64,000 nucleotides of DNA from Croceivirga sp. (GTDB taxonomy: Bacteria > Bacteroidota > Bacteroidia > Flavobacteriales > Flavobacteriaceae). The notes under the pieces were generated by a model. It worked only from the letters and a program-made list of their open reading frames with translations. It was not told the origin of the DNA and made no database searches. Where the stretch lies: assembly GCA_028284665.1 (NCBI GenBank), contig JANQRG010000022.1, forward strand, positions 27,446-91,445, written 5' to 3'. The position numbers and the translations under genes are program-made. Of the stretch, positions 10,524-19,780 are shown in pieces (the stretch's first letter is position 1; the number at the start of each line of letters is the position of its first letter).

Positions 10524-10533
10524 AGGAAACACT

Positions 10534-12957
10534 ATGTACAAACTATTTCTAAAAATCGCGACAAGGTATTTGCTCAAAAACAGGCTTTATTCCTTCATAA
10601 ATATCTTTGGCTTGGCTGTGGGCACCGCTTGTTTTATCCTCATAATGCTCTATGTCAACAATGAAAAAAGCTATGATACCTTCCCAGGTTCAGAAAATAT
10701 CTATCGCGCATATATGGATTACCTGGAAGGGGATAAATGGGTTGCCGGAGATGCGAATAGCTATATCGTAACAGGGGAAACCCTAAAGGAAAACTTTCCT
10801 GAAATACGTAATTATGCCCGGCTCCGCTATTTTACCAACCTTGTGCTTATCAAAGAAAATGAGGTTTTTGAAAACAATAAAGGTTCATTGGCTGATCCTT
10901 CTTTTTTAGCGCTTTTTGACCTTAAACTAAAACAGGGGAATGCGAAAGGTGCTCTAAATGAGCCTTATTCCATTGTACTAACCGAATCTTTGGCCAAAAA
11001 ACTATTTGGCAAGGAAGAACCCATGGGTAAAACCATTAAACTGTTTAATGCAAACAGTCCTGCTTTTACTATTACGGGAGTTCTAAAAGAAAATAACCGG
11101 AAAACCCATATCCCGAACGATTTCTTGGTTTCGTTCAGCACTTTTAGAGCCTGGGATGCTTTTGAGGGGGACTGGGAATATACCTGGAATCAAAATGTCT
11201 ACTATACTTATTTGAGCTTAGCTCCTGGTACTAATACAGTGCAACTGCAACAAAAGATAAAGGATCTCAAAATTGAAGCCCTACCCTACGAAAGGCATAA
11301 TATTGAACCTTTAGAGGATATTCATCTGTATTCTAATAAGCCCTATGAGGCTCAGGCAAATGGTAGTGTACAAAGAGTACGGTTCCTTTTTGCGATCGGG
11401 CTAATCATCATTATCCTCTCCTGGTTGAACTATATCAATCTTTCTACTGCCAAATCACTGGAACGGGCTAAGGAGACAGGGATACGCAAAATTGCCGGAG
11501 CACAAAAGCCACAGATTATAATGCAGTCACTTTTGGAGTCATTAGTATTGAATGGCATTGCCGTTGCCATTGCTTTTGGTATCGTATTACTGATTTTACC
11601 CGCCTTTAGTGTTTTTATTAACCAGGACTTGACTTTTGGAATTGCTAACCTTTATCAGGCGCTTCCACTATTTGGTTTCATACTGCTAGGGGCCATAGTT
11701 TCCGGAATATACCCCGCTTTTGTTTTAAGCAATTATACTCCTGCCAAAACCTTAAAAGGAAAAGTACAGACCTCCCCAATGGGCTTAACCGTTAGGAAAG
11801 GATTAATTATCGGGCAGTTTTTTGCCACCATTATCCTGATTGTAGGCACCCTTATCGTAAACAAGCAGATCAGGTTTTTAAAAGAACAGCCCATTGGTGC
11901 GGATTTGCAACAAGTAGTAGCCCTTCACTGGCAGGTTCTTGATGTCGCACCGGATGCTGATTCAACCCTTGTGAGCGGGATAAAAACGTTTAAGGATAAA
12001 CTGCAAAACCTCCCTTTTGTAACAAAAATGGCGACAGCTAACACTTTTCCGGGAGGTCGATACGAGGACCTGGGATCCAGTGCCGGTATCATTTTTCCAA
12101 ACGGAACCCTTGATGAGAAAAGAATAACCTACAATTATGCCGTTAGTCCGGAATTTTTTGAATTGATGGATTTTGAATTTGCCGCCGGGGAGCCGTTTAA
12201 AGCAAATTCACGCGGTTCTAGTAATGAGATTGTCATGAACGAGAAATTTATCCGGTTCATGGGTATATCCGACATGGAGGCGGCCATAGGCAAAACGGTA
12301 AAATTCTGGGAACAGGAATGGACCATTTCCGGAGTGCTGAAAGACTACCATCATTTTGGACTGAAAACGGGTATCGAACCAATATTCATACGATACAGCC
12401 CCAGCGCTGATAACATTCTCATAAAACTAAACGAACGGGCAGTTACTTCTGGTGGTTTGGCAGCAGCCATGACCCAAATTGAAACAACCTGGAAGGAACT
12501 ATTCCCTCAAAGCACTTTCAATTATACCTTTCTTGATGAAAATTTCGAAGCCCAATACAAGGAAGACAAGGCTTTTGGTACCGCATTTCAAATTTTCACA
12601 GCATTGTCCATTTTGATAGCGTCATTGGGGCTGTTTGGACTCACGTCCTATACCGTTGTTAGGCGCAAAAAGGAAATCGGGGTACGAAAAGTAAATGGCG
12701 CAACGGTAATCCAGATATTATCTCTTTTGAACAAGGATTTTGTAAAATGGGTAAGCTTTGCCTTTACGATTGCCGTTCCGGTTTCATGGTATGTTATGAA
12801 CCAATGGTTGGAGGGTTTTGCCTATAAGACTAATCTTAGTTGGTGGGTTTTTCTAGTATCGGGACTCTCAGCACTTTTGATCGCATTAATCACTGTGAGC
12901 TGGCAAAGTTTTAAAGCTGCAATCGTAAATCCTGTTCAAACTCTTAGAGACGAATAA
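10534..12957 (+). CDS. MacB/FtsX-family ABC transporter permease, array copy 6
   Basis: This 807-residue permease starts MYKLFLKIATRYLLKN. It shows TM1 at about 20-42, motif ETGIRKIAGAQ (around 312), second periplasmic domain about 460-680, motif EIGVRKVNGAT (around 715) and tail NPVQTLRDE. AAGGAA at 10523-10528 overlaps the stop codon of copy 5 and can serve as its ribosome-binding site, so the two genes are coupled. The N-terminus departs most from the array consensus, which suggests an older branch. Family certain, substrate unknown. Confidence 0.93.
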   Translation: MYKLFLKIATRYLLKNRLYSFINIFGLAVGTACFILIMLYVNNEKSYDTFPGSENIYRAYMDYLEGDKWVAGDANSYIVTGETLKENFPEIRNYARLRYFTNLVLIKENEVFENNKGSLADPSFLALFDLKLKQGNAKGALNEPYSIVLTESLAKKLFGKEEPMGKTIKLFNANSPAFTITGVLKENNRKTHIPNDFLVSFSTFRAWDAFEGDWEYTWNQNVYYTYLSLAPGTNTVQLQQKIKDLKIEALPYERHNIEPLEDIHLYSNKPYEAQANGSVQRVRFLFAIGLIIIILSWLNYINLSTAKSLERAKETGIRKIAGAQKPQIIMQSLLESLVLNGIAVAIAFGIVLLILPAFSVFINQDLTFGIANLYQALPLFGFILLGAIVSGIYPAFVLSNYTPAKTLKGKVQTSPMGLTVRKGLIIGQFFATIILIVGTLIVNKQIRFLKEQPIGADLQQVVALHWQVLDVAPDADSTLVSGIKTFKDKLQNLPFVTKMATANTFPGGRYEDLGSSAGIIFPNGTLDEKRITYNYAVSPEFFELMDFEFAAGEPFKANSRGSSNEIVMNEKFIRFMGISDMEAAIGKTVKFWEQEWTISGVLKDYHHFGLKTGIEPIFIRYSPSADNILIKLNERAVTSGGLAAAMTQIETTWKELFPQSTFNYTFLDENFEAQYKEDKAFGTAFQIFTALSILIASLGLFGLTSYTVVRRKKEIGVRKVNGATVIQILSLLNKDFVKWVSFAFTIAVPVSWYVMNQWLEGFAYKTNLSWWVFLVSGLSALLIALITVSWQSFKAAIVNPVQTLRDE

Positions 12958-13040
12958 CGCAAAAATAAATCTTACAAACCGACGACATTTCTTTAAAAAA
13001 CAATGAACACTTTTTGAGCCATAATCCTAAACCCTGAAAA

Positions 13041-15419
13041 ATGTTTAAGCACACTATTCTTTTGTACCTAAGGAAAATTCAAAAACACAAGAGTACCTTT
13101 TTCATCAATTTGATAGGTTTATCATCGGGTATGGCCTGTGTACTGCTTGTATACCTCTGGGTATCCGATGAACTTGCAATGGATACGTTTCATGAACACG
13201 ATGAGCGACTGTATCAAGTGCGTAGAAATGTACCCGTAGCTCCGGGAGAGCTAGCCACCTTCTCATCCAATTCAAGCTTAATGCTCACGGCCCTGCAGGA
13301 GGAGGTTCCCGAAGTGGAATTGGCAACTGCAGTCTACGAATCTGACAACAACGCCCGCTTGGAAACCAAGGACAAAAAACTGAGTGCCTTTGGTGTAATG
13401 GCCAGTGCTGACTTTTTCAAAGTCTTTTCATACCCTTTACTATCGGGGGACAAAAATACAGTCTTGACAGAGGTGAATTCCGTGGTCATTTCGAGTGAAT
13501 TGGCAGCCAGTTTTTTTGGTGAAGGCGTTGACCCGATGGGAAAAACCCTCGCTATTAAAGAAGGTGAAGAAGAAATTGATGATGTTTTCACTGTTTCCGG
13601 GGTTTTCGAGGTACCAAAAAACTCTTCTCAGCAATTCGACTTTATCCTACCCTACAAAACCTTTCTTAAGTTTAGAGATCCTGATGATATTGCATGGTAT
13701 AGCAATAGCTCAAGTGTATATGTGCTGTTAGCCCCCGGAACGGATATCAATGCCTTCACTCAGAAAATGGCCGATTTTGTATCAAAACGGAACCAGTATC
13801 TCAAGGGTGAACAGGTTGTATTTACCAAATACAGTGACAATTACCTAAGGGGGAATTTTGAGAACGGAAAACAGGCTGGTGGGCGAATCAATTATGTAAT
13901 TCTATTTTCAATAGTAGCACTATTCGTATTATCAATTGCTTGCATCAACTTTATGAACCTATCCACGGCAAGGGCCACAAGACGGTTGAAGGAAGTAGGT
14001 GTTAAAAAGGCGATTGGTGCCAACAGAAAATCGTTGATCCTTCAATTTCTTTCGGAATCCCTTTTACTGTCTTTCTTTTCTTTGGGCTGTGCCGTTCTTA
14101 TGGTATTGCTATTATTGCCCTGGTACAATACCATTACCGGTAAGGAGCTCACATTTGCTGTTGAACCTCAAATAGTGCTTACACTTTGCTTAATTGCCCT
14201 AATGACAGGGCTGGTTTCCGGAAGTTACCCAGCCCTATATTTAACAAAGTTCAGCGCTGTGAAGGTCTTGAAGGGAAAAATCAATACTTCTTTCGGCGAT
14301 CTTTTGGCTCGAAAAGGATTGGTCATTTTTCAATTTAGCATCTCTGTTTTATTGATCGTGGCCGTAAGCGTTATTTACATGCAATTGGATTACATTCAAT
14401 CAAAAAATCTAGGTTATGATAAAGACAACGTCATGATCTTTGAGATACAAGATGGGTTAATCGACAAGGTGGATGTCTTTCTTGAACAGGCGAAGCAGCT
14501 ACCAGGTGTGGTCAATGCGACCTATATGCAAGGAGGAATGACAAATTTCAGTAATTCCTCAAGAGGGCATTCCTGGCCAGGACAAACGGAAGAGTCCAAG
14601 CACATTAGTTTTAGACATGCCCATGTTGGTCCGGAATTCATAGAAACCATGGGAATCGAATTAAAGGAAGGCAGGACCTATAGCAATGAAAAGCCTAACA
14701 ACGAATCAAAAATTATATTGAATGAGACGGCCGTTGAGGTCATGGGGCTTGAAAATCCTATTGGAACTGTAATTGATATGCGGGGGCCTAATAGGGAAAT
14801 AATCGGTGTGGTAAAAGACTTTAATATCCAATCCCTATACAATGAGATCGCCCCTATGGCACTATTATGCCGAACAGAATGGATCAGTAATTTAGTAGTC
14901 AAAATCAAAGCAGGCGAAGAAAAAATTGCCATTGCCTCCCTGGAAAAGCTTTACAACGAATTTAATCCCGGGCTTACCTTCGATTTTCGCTTTTTGGACA
15001 ATCAATACCAGGAGCTGTATCAGTCCGAACAACGGGTATCAACACTTTCAAAGTATTTTGCCGGAATGGCCATTTTAATTTCTTGTCTGGGCCTTTTTGG
15101 TTTGGCTGCTTTTTCCGCAGAACGTAGAAAAAAGGAAATCAGCATTCGTAAAGTTTTGGGGCAAACGGTTTCACAAGTCACGGTAATGCTTTCCGGTGAA
15201 TTCATGAAATTAGTTTTCATTTCGATAGTAATCGCTCTGCCCATAGCCTACCTTTTAGCAACAAATTGGCTTTCACAATTTGCTTATAGTATTTCACTGC
15301 ATGCAGGGTATTTTATTAGCGCTGGGGTTGTGGCTATCTTGGTGGCGGTACTAACTGTTGGAAGCCAGGCTATGAATGCAGCCAATAAAAATCCGGTTCA
15401 CGCCCTTAAAGACGAATAA
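13041..15419 (+). CDS. MacB/FtsX-family ABC transporter permease, array copy 7
   Basis: This 792-residue permease starts MFKHTILLYLRKIQKHK. Motifs are EVGVKKAIGAN (around 315) and EISIRKVLGQT (around 699), the latter with Q in place of the usual A; the tail is NPVHALKDE. The gap to copy 6 is 83 bp and to copy 8 is 21 bp. The tail and the second motif separate it from copies 2-5, so it is probably an older paralogue rather than a recent duplicate. It has the same inner-membrane topology with two large periplasmic domains. Confidence 0.93.
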   Translation: MFKHTILLYLRKIQKHKSTFFINLIGLSSGMACVLLVYLWVSDELAMDTFHEHDERLYQVRRNVPVAPGELATFSSNSSLMLTALQEEVPEVELATAVYESDNNARLETKDKKLSAFGVMASADFFKVFSYPLLSGDKNTVLTEVNSVVISSELAASFFGEGVDPMGKTLAIKEGEEEIDDVFTVSGVFEVPKNSSQQFDFILPYKTFLKFRDPDDIAWYSNSSSVYVLLAPGTDINAFTQKMADFVSKRNQYLKGEQVVFTKYSDNYLRGNFENGKQAGGRINYVILFSIVALFVLSIACINFMNLSTARATRRLKEVGVKKAIGANRKSLILQFLSESLLLSFFSLGCAVLMVLLLLPWYNTITGKELTFAVEPQIVLTLCLIALMTGLVSGSYPALYLTKFSAVKVLKGKINTSFGDLLARKGLVIFQFSISVLLIVAVSVIYMQLDYIQSKNLGYDKDNVMIFEIQDGLIDKVDVFLEQAKQLPGVVNATYMQGGMTNFSNSSRGHSWPGQTEESKHISFRHAHVGPEFIETMGIELKEGRTYSNEKPNNESKIILNETAVEVMGLENPIGTVIDMRGPNREIIGVVKDFNIQSLYNEIAPMALLCRTEWISNLVVKIKAGEEKIAIASLEKLYNEFNPGLTFDFRFLDNQYQELYQSEQRVSTLSKYFAGMAILISCLGLFGLAAFSAERRKKEISIRKVLGQTVSQVTVMLSGEFMKLVFISIVIALPIAYLLATNWLSQFAYSISLHAGYFISAGVVAILVAVLTVGSQAMNAANKNPVHALKDE

Positions 15420-15440
15420 TCACCTGTTTATGTGAAAGCT

Positions 15441-17909
15441 ATGTTTAAAAACTATATTAAAGTTGCTTTTAGGAATATTCTGAAACATAAACTGTTTTCA
15501 GTAATTAATGTTTTAGGACTATCTGTAAGCATGGCCACCTGTCTATTGATTATCCTTTTGATCTATAGCCAAAAGCAAATGGATGGCTTTCACGAAAAGC
15601 GGGATAGGATAGTGCGTATCATAAGTGAGGATGAAGGTTTTTCTTGGGCATCAACCCCACTGCCATTAGGTAAAATGCTTTCAGAAAACTACCCCCATAT
15701 AATAGAAGATGCGGTGCAGATAAAGTCAAGTTTTGTGGGTGGCGACATGATATTTGGTGAAAACAGAATTCCTTTGGCCGGTCGCTATGCAGATGACCGC
15801 TTCTTTGCTGTTTTTGACTTCAACTTGATTGCAGGGGATGCAGCAACTGTTTTGAAAGCGCCCTTCTCCATTGTACTTACCAAGACATCAGCAGAAAAAC
15901 TGTTTGGAGATACCAATCCTATTGGCAAGGCCGTAAAACTGAATGATATCGGTTTGAATGCAATGGGTATTGATCTCATTCTTACCGAAAACAAAGAAAC
16001 CGTGTTGGGTGATTTTGTGGTTACCGGTGTCACGGACAATACTTTGCCTTCACATATTCAGTTTGATTTTTTAGTTTCTATGTCTACCCTTCCTTCCCTG
16101 GTAAAACAAGGGAAAAGCGATGCCATTTTTGATAATTGGGAAAACTATTTTGATGCGTATCTCTATCTGTTGTTGAAAGAAGGGGTTTCCGAAAAAGATT
16201 TGGAACCTATCCTAAATGATACCGCCTCAGAAAAATATGCTCGCCTTGAGGATGTCAATATTACGTTTGACTCGGAAAAACTATCTCAAATCAATTTGAG
16301 CAGGTTTCATCAAAATCCACTAAGTCTACGAATACCTGTAGAAGTTATTTATGTACTTTCCTTTTTAGGTATCATTGTCCTTTTTTCTGCCTGTTTTAAC
16401 TATGTGAACCTATCTTTTGCCCGATCCCTTACCCGGTCTAAGGAAATTGGGATTAGAAAAACGATGGGGGCCGCACGTTACCAGGTATTTGTCCAGTTTA
16501 TACTGGAATCCGTGATTGTTGGACTGCTATCGTTGGCCATCGCCATCGGATTACTCCAAGGGTTAAGCCGAATGTTCCTGGACCTATGGATCAACCAATT
16601 CTTGATTTTGGACTTTCGATTTGATATCGTTCTTTTTTTGGTATTTGTTGCGTTCAGTATTGTGGTCGGGCTGATGGCAGGTCTACTTCCCGCCTCTTTT
16701 TTATCTTCGTTTTCGCCGATAAAGACCCTTCGCAATTCCAAAGGGGTAATACTTGGAAAAGGCAAGGGCTTGCACCTCAGAAAAGGTTTGGTGGTCTTAC
16801 AATTCTGTGCCTCCCTCCTCTTTATAATTACGACACTGTTGATTTTTTCGCAACTCAATTATTTAATGGAGAAAGAATACGGATTTGACCAAAACCATGT
16901 CATCAACCTAAAGTTACAGGGTGTGGATCATGAAACTTTAGCTGATGAACTTTCCAAAAACCCAGCCATTCAGAGCATTTCGGCAAGTTCTTTTGTTCCC
17001 GGCACAGGTGGGTATAGCGGTGGGGTACTGATTAAAAATAGGTTCTCTGAAGGTGATCCTGATTTATCATCAAGTTTTATTGCCGTAGATCAGCACTTTA
17101 TTCCCAATTTGAAAATAGAACTTAAAGCCGGAACTAATTTCCCATCCGAGATGCCAGTGCACAATGAAGAATACGTCATACTCAATGAAGCAGCTGCAAA
17201 ATTGTTGGGCCATAGTCAACCAAAAGAAGTGGTGGGCGAAACGGTCCTAATAGGAGAAGATCAAACCCCAGTAAAGGTAATTGGGCTAACGGCCAATTTT
17301 ATATATGACCTGTTGTCGGAAGCAACGTCCACCGATCCCCTGGTCATAAGGTATTTACCAAATGAATTTGCGTATTTGAACATTCGTTATACCCCAACAG
17401 CAAGTACAAAATCCATATTATCATATGTTGAACAAAAATGGAAGGGGATGGATAAGGTGCATTCCCTTAAGTATCATCTTTATGAAGATGAGTTAAAGGG
17501 GACCAATGCCATCTTTTCGGATATCATGTACATCTTAGGGTTTATTTCCTTCTTAACCATTACCATATCAACACTTGGCCTTTTGGGTATAGCGGCCTTT
17601 ACTGCTGAATCAAAAAGGAAAGAAATTAGTATTCGAAAAGTACATGGGGCAAAGACAAAAAACATTACTTATTTATTGTCCAAAGGCTTTTTGCCACTGT
17701 TTACAATTGCCATTGTGGTCACAATCCCCCTAAGTTATTTCGTAAATGCACTTTGGCTTGAAGAGTTCGCATATAAAGTCAACTTTAGCCCATGGATTTT
17801 TGTTGTAGGGGTTGGAATAATGTTTACCACTGGTTTTGGAACCATTTTGTCACAAACCCTTTCTGTAGCTAACGATAACGGTCTTTTAAAAAGATTAAAA
17901 GAGGAATAA
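15441..17909 (+). CDS. MacB/FtsX-family ABC transporter permease, array copy 8 (divergent tail)
   Basis: This is the last permease before the ATPase gene, 822 residues from the ATG at 15441 (MFKNYIKVAFRNILKHK). A GTG at 15432 would add three residues and is not needed. Motifs are EIGIRKTMGAA (around 332) and EISIRKVHGAK (around 728). It is the longest copy and the only one that lacks the NPV-x-SLR tail, ending instead with LLKRLKEE. Being closest to the ATPase and divergent, it may be the original partner from which the array grew, but this is inference. Confidence 0.92.
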   Translation: MFKNYIKVAFRNILKHKLFSVINVLGLSVSMATCLLIILLIYSQKQMDGFHEKRDRIVRIISEDEGFSWASTPLPLGKMLSENYPHIIEDAVQIKSSFVGGDMIFGENRIPLAGRYADDRFFAVFDFNLIAGDAATVLKAPFSIVLTKTSAEKLFGDTNPIGKAVKLNDIGLNAMGIDLILTENKETVLGDFVVTGVTDNTLPSHIQFDFLVSMSTLPSLVKQGKSDAIFDNWENYFDAYLYLLLKEGVSEKDLEPILNDTASEKYARLEDVNITFDSEKLSQINLSRFHQNPLSLRIPVEVIYVLSFLGIIVLFSACFNYVNLSFARSLTRSKEIGIRKTMGAARYQVFVQFILESVIVGLLSLAIAIGLLQGLSRMFLDLWINQFLILDFRFDIVLFLVFVAFSIVVGLMAGLLPASFLSSFSPIKTLRNSKGVILGKGKGLHLRKGLVVLQFCASLLFIITTLLIFSQLNYLMEKEYGFDQNHVINLKLQGVDHETLADELSKNPAIQSISASSFVPGTGGYSGGVLIKNRFSEGDPDLSSSFIAVDQHFIPNLKIELKAGTNFPSEMPVHNEEYVILNEAAAKLLGHSQPKEVVGETVLIGEDQTPVKVIGLTANFIYDLLSEATSTDPLVIRYLPNEFAYLNIRYTPTASTKSILSYVEQKWKGMDKVHSLKYHLYEDELKGTNAIFSDIMYILGFISFLTITISTLGLLGIAAFTAESKRKEISIRKVHGAKTKNITYLLSKGFLPLFTIAIVVTIPLSYFVNALWLEEFAYKVNFSPWIFVVGVGIMFTTGFGTILSQTLSVANDNGLLKRLKEE

Positions 17910-17968
17910 AACAAACAATTTCTGCCTGAAAATCAGTCAGATGCTCAAAAATTATTTAAATTAAAATT

Positions 17969-18634
17969 ATGCTGTTAGAATTAAAAAACATCTTCAAATG
18001 GGTCAACTCAGGAGGCCAACGTATCTTCTTATTAAAAGACATTAATCTCTCCATAGAGGAAGGGGAGTTTATTTCTGTGATGGGGCCTTCCGGTTCCGGA
18101 AAATCCACCTTATTAAATGTTATTGGGATGTTGGACACCTTTGATGAAGGTGAATACCATTTTTTGGACGAATCCGTGCATACTTTGAAAGAAAAATATC
18201 GTTCCAATCTCTACAAAGAATACATAGGTTTCGTATTTCAATCCTACCATTTACTCGACGATCTTACCGTATACGAAAATTTGGAAATGCCACTACTTTA
18301 TAAGAAGTACAAAGGAGCAGAGCGCAAAGCGATGGTTGCGGATATGCTGGATAGATTTAACATCGTAGGGAAAAAAGACCTGTTCCCGGCACAGCTTAGT
18401 GGCGGACAACAGCAATTAGTAGGGGTAGCAAGAGCCCTGATTGGTAAGCCAAAACTGATCCTGGCGGATGAGCCTACCGGGAATCTAAACTCGCAGCAAA
18501 GTGAAGAAATTATGGGTTTATTTAAAAAACTGAATGAAGAAGACAAGGTAACCATTATCCAGGTAACGCACTCCGAAAAAAATGCAGCTTACGGTTCCAG
18601 AATTATTAACCTTTTGGACGGTCGCAGGATATAA
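17969..18634 (+). CDS. ABC transporter ATP-binding protein, LolD/MacB type
   Basis: This 221-residue cytoplasmic ATPase has every ABC motif: Walker A GPSGSGKS (39-46), Q-loop Gln91, signature LSGGQ (143-147), Walker B LILADE (163-168, Glu168 catalytic) and switch His201. Length and sequence fit the LolD/FtsE/MacB-N group that partners FtsX-type permeases. The signature helix reads QQQLVGVARAL, with Leu where Arg is usual. It is the only ATPase in the array and follows seven intact permeases by 59 bp. It likely forms the nucleotide-binding dimer for one or more of them. It ends 3 bp from the convergent oxidoreductase gene. Confidence 0.95.
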   Translation: MLLELKNIFKWVNSGGQRIFLLKDINLSIEEGEFISVMGPSGSGKSTLLNVIGMLDTFDEGEYHFLDESVHTLKEKYRSNLYKEYIGFVFQSYHLLDDLTVYENLEMPLLYKKYKGAERKAMVADMLDRFNIVGKKDLFPAQLSGGQQQLVGVARALIGKPKLILADEPTGNLNSQQSEEIMGLFKKLNEEDKVTIIQVTHSEKNAAYGSRIINLLDGRRI

Positions 18635-18637
18635 TGC

Positions 18638-19750
18638 TTAAAGTAGTCCTGCCACTTCACGACCAATGACGCTGCCAATGGCCACCCCCATACCGCCAAG
18701 GCGTACCCCGCAAAAAACATTGTTCGAAAGTTGTTTGACTATTGGCATCTTTTGCGGTCCAACACCCATGATCCCGCTCCATCGCCTGTCTACTTCAAAA
18801 TCCACTCCCGGTACTATTACTTCATGCAGTAATCGCTCCAGTTCGGACTGCACCCGTTCGGTTTGCCCAAATGTTGTGGTTTTTTCCGTTTCAAAATCCA
18901 GATTTCTGCCTCCTCCCAACAAAATTCGGTTGTCTACATTCCTGAAGTAATAGTACCCCTCATCCAAGTGAAATGTCCCTTGAATGGGCAGGTTTTCAAT
19001 GGGTTTGGTGATCAGGACCTGGGCACGGGCGGGTTGAACGTCTTCTTCAACAAGCTGCCGGGCAAAACCATTGGTGGCAATGAAAAGTTTTTTTGTGTCA
19101 AGTTCAAATCCATTGGTCCTTACATGAACCCCTTGCAGTCCTTCAGAAAATGTCTCTACTTCCACAGCATTTAACAGCAAAATCCCCTGTTGGCGTACGC
19201 GCTTCAAAAAGGTATACATCATTTTGCCGGTATCCAATTGGCCTTCAAATTGATGTGTGATATACTGCTCTTGGATTCCCTGAAACTTAAAGTTGTTTTC
19301 AGTCAGGATAAAGGCATCCTTCTTGAAAATGGAGCGTAGTAATTGATTTATACGCCCAAGTTCGGCAATACAGGTTTCAAAAAGACCGGCATTGGTATGT
19401 AAGAACACCTCATGTCCTCCCCAGTCCTTATAACCAATAGCCTCATCTCCAAGATTTTTCCGCAACAACTGAACTCCCTGCCATCGTAGCGCAACCAGTT
19501 CGTTAACTGCTTCTTCAGAATGGTCTCTCAGATCAGATAGTATTTCCGAAATGCTACCAAAACAGGCAAATCCAGCGTTTTTAGTACTTGCCCCCTGAGG
19601 CAAAATTCCTTTTTCAAGGATCAGGATTTTTGCTTTGGGAAACCGCTTTCGTAGCTCCAAAGCTGTACTTAAACCGACAATACCGCTTCCCACTACGGTA
19701 AAATCTACGTTACTTAACCACGTCTTATATTCCCAATAACTAAGATTCAT
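18638..19750 (-). CDS. FAD-dependent oxidoreductase, DAO family
   Basis: This is a 370-residue protein from the ATG at 19750. A dinucleotide-binding motif, VVGSGIVGLSTALELRKR, lies near the N-terminus, followed by a DAO-type substrate domain and a C-terminal GxRLGGMGVAIG flavin-contact stretch. It probably oxidises an amine or amino acid with FAD in the cytoplasm (glycine oxidase and D-amino-acid dehydrogenase relatives); the substrate is not evident. An upstream in-frame ATG at 19768 is rejected because it lies inside the terminator hairpin of accC. The gene follows accC on the same strand but behind that terminator, so expression may be by readthrough or a local promoter. Confidence 0.85.
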   Translation of the reverse strand: MNLSYWEYKTWLSNVDFTVVGSGIVGLSTALELRKRFPKAKILILEKGILPQGASTKNAGFACFGSISEILSDLRDHSEEAVNELVALRWQGVQLLRKNLGDEAIGYKDWGGHEVFLHTNAGLFETCIAELGRINQLLRSIFKKDAFILTENNFKFQGIQEQYITHQFEGQLDTGKMMYTFLKRVRQQGILLLNAVEVETFSEGLQGVHVRTNGFELDTKKLFIATNGFARQLVEEDVQPARAQVLITKPIENLPIQGTFHLDEGYYYFRNVDNRILLGGGRNLDFETEKTTTFGQTERVQSELERLLHEVIVPGVDFEVDRRWSGIMGVGPQKMPIVKQLSNNVFCGVRLGGMGVAIGSVIGREVAGLL

Positions 19751-19753
19751 TGC

Positions 19754-19776
19754 AAAAAAAAGCCCCATAAAGGGGC
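19754..19776 (-). terminator. Rho-independent terminator after accC
   Basis: On the minus strand GCCCC, a 5-base loop, and GGGGC are followed directly by eight T. It stands 4 bp after the accC stop and just before the oxidoreductase start codon. Confidence 0.85.
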
Positions 19777-19780
19777 ATAA

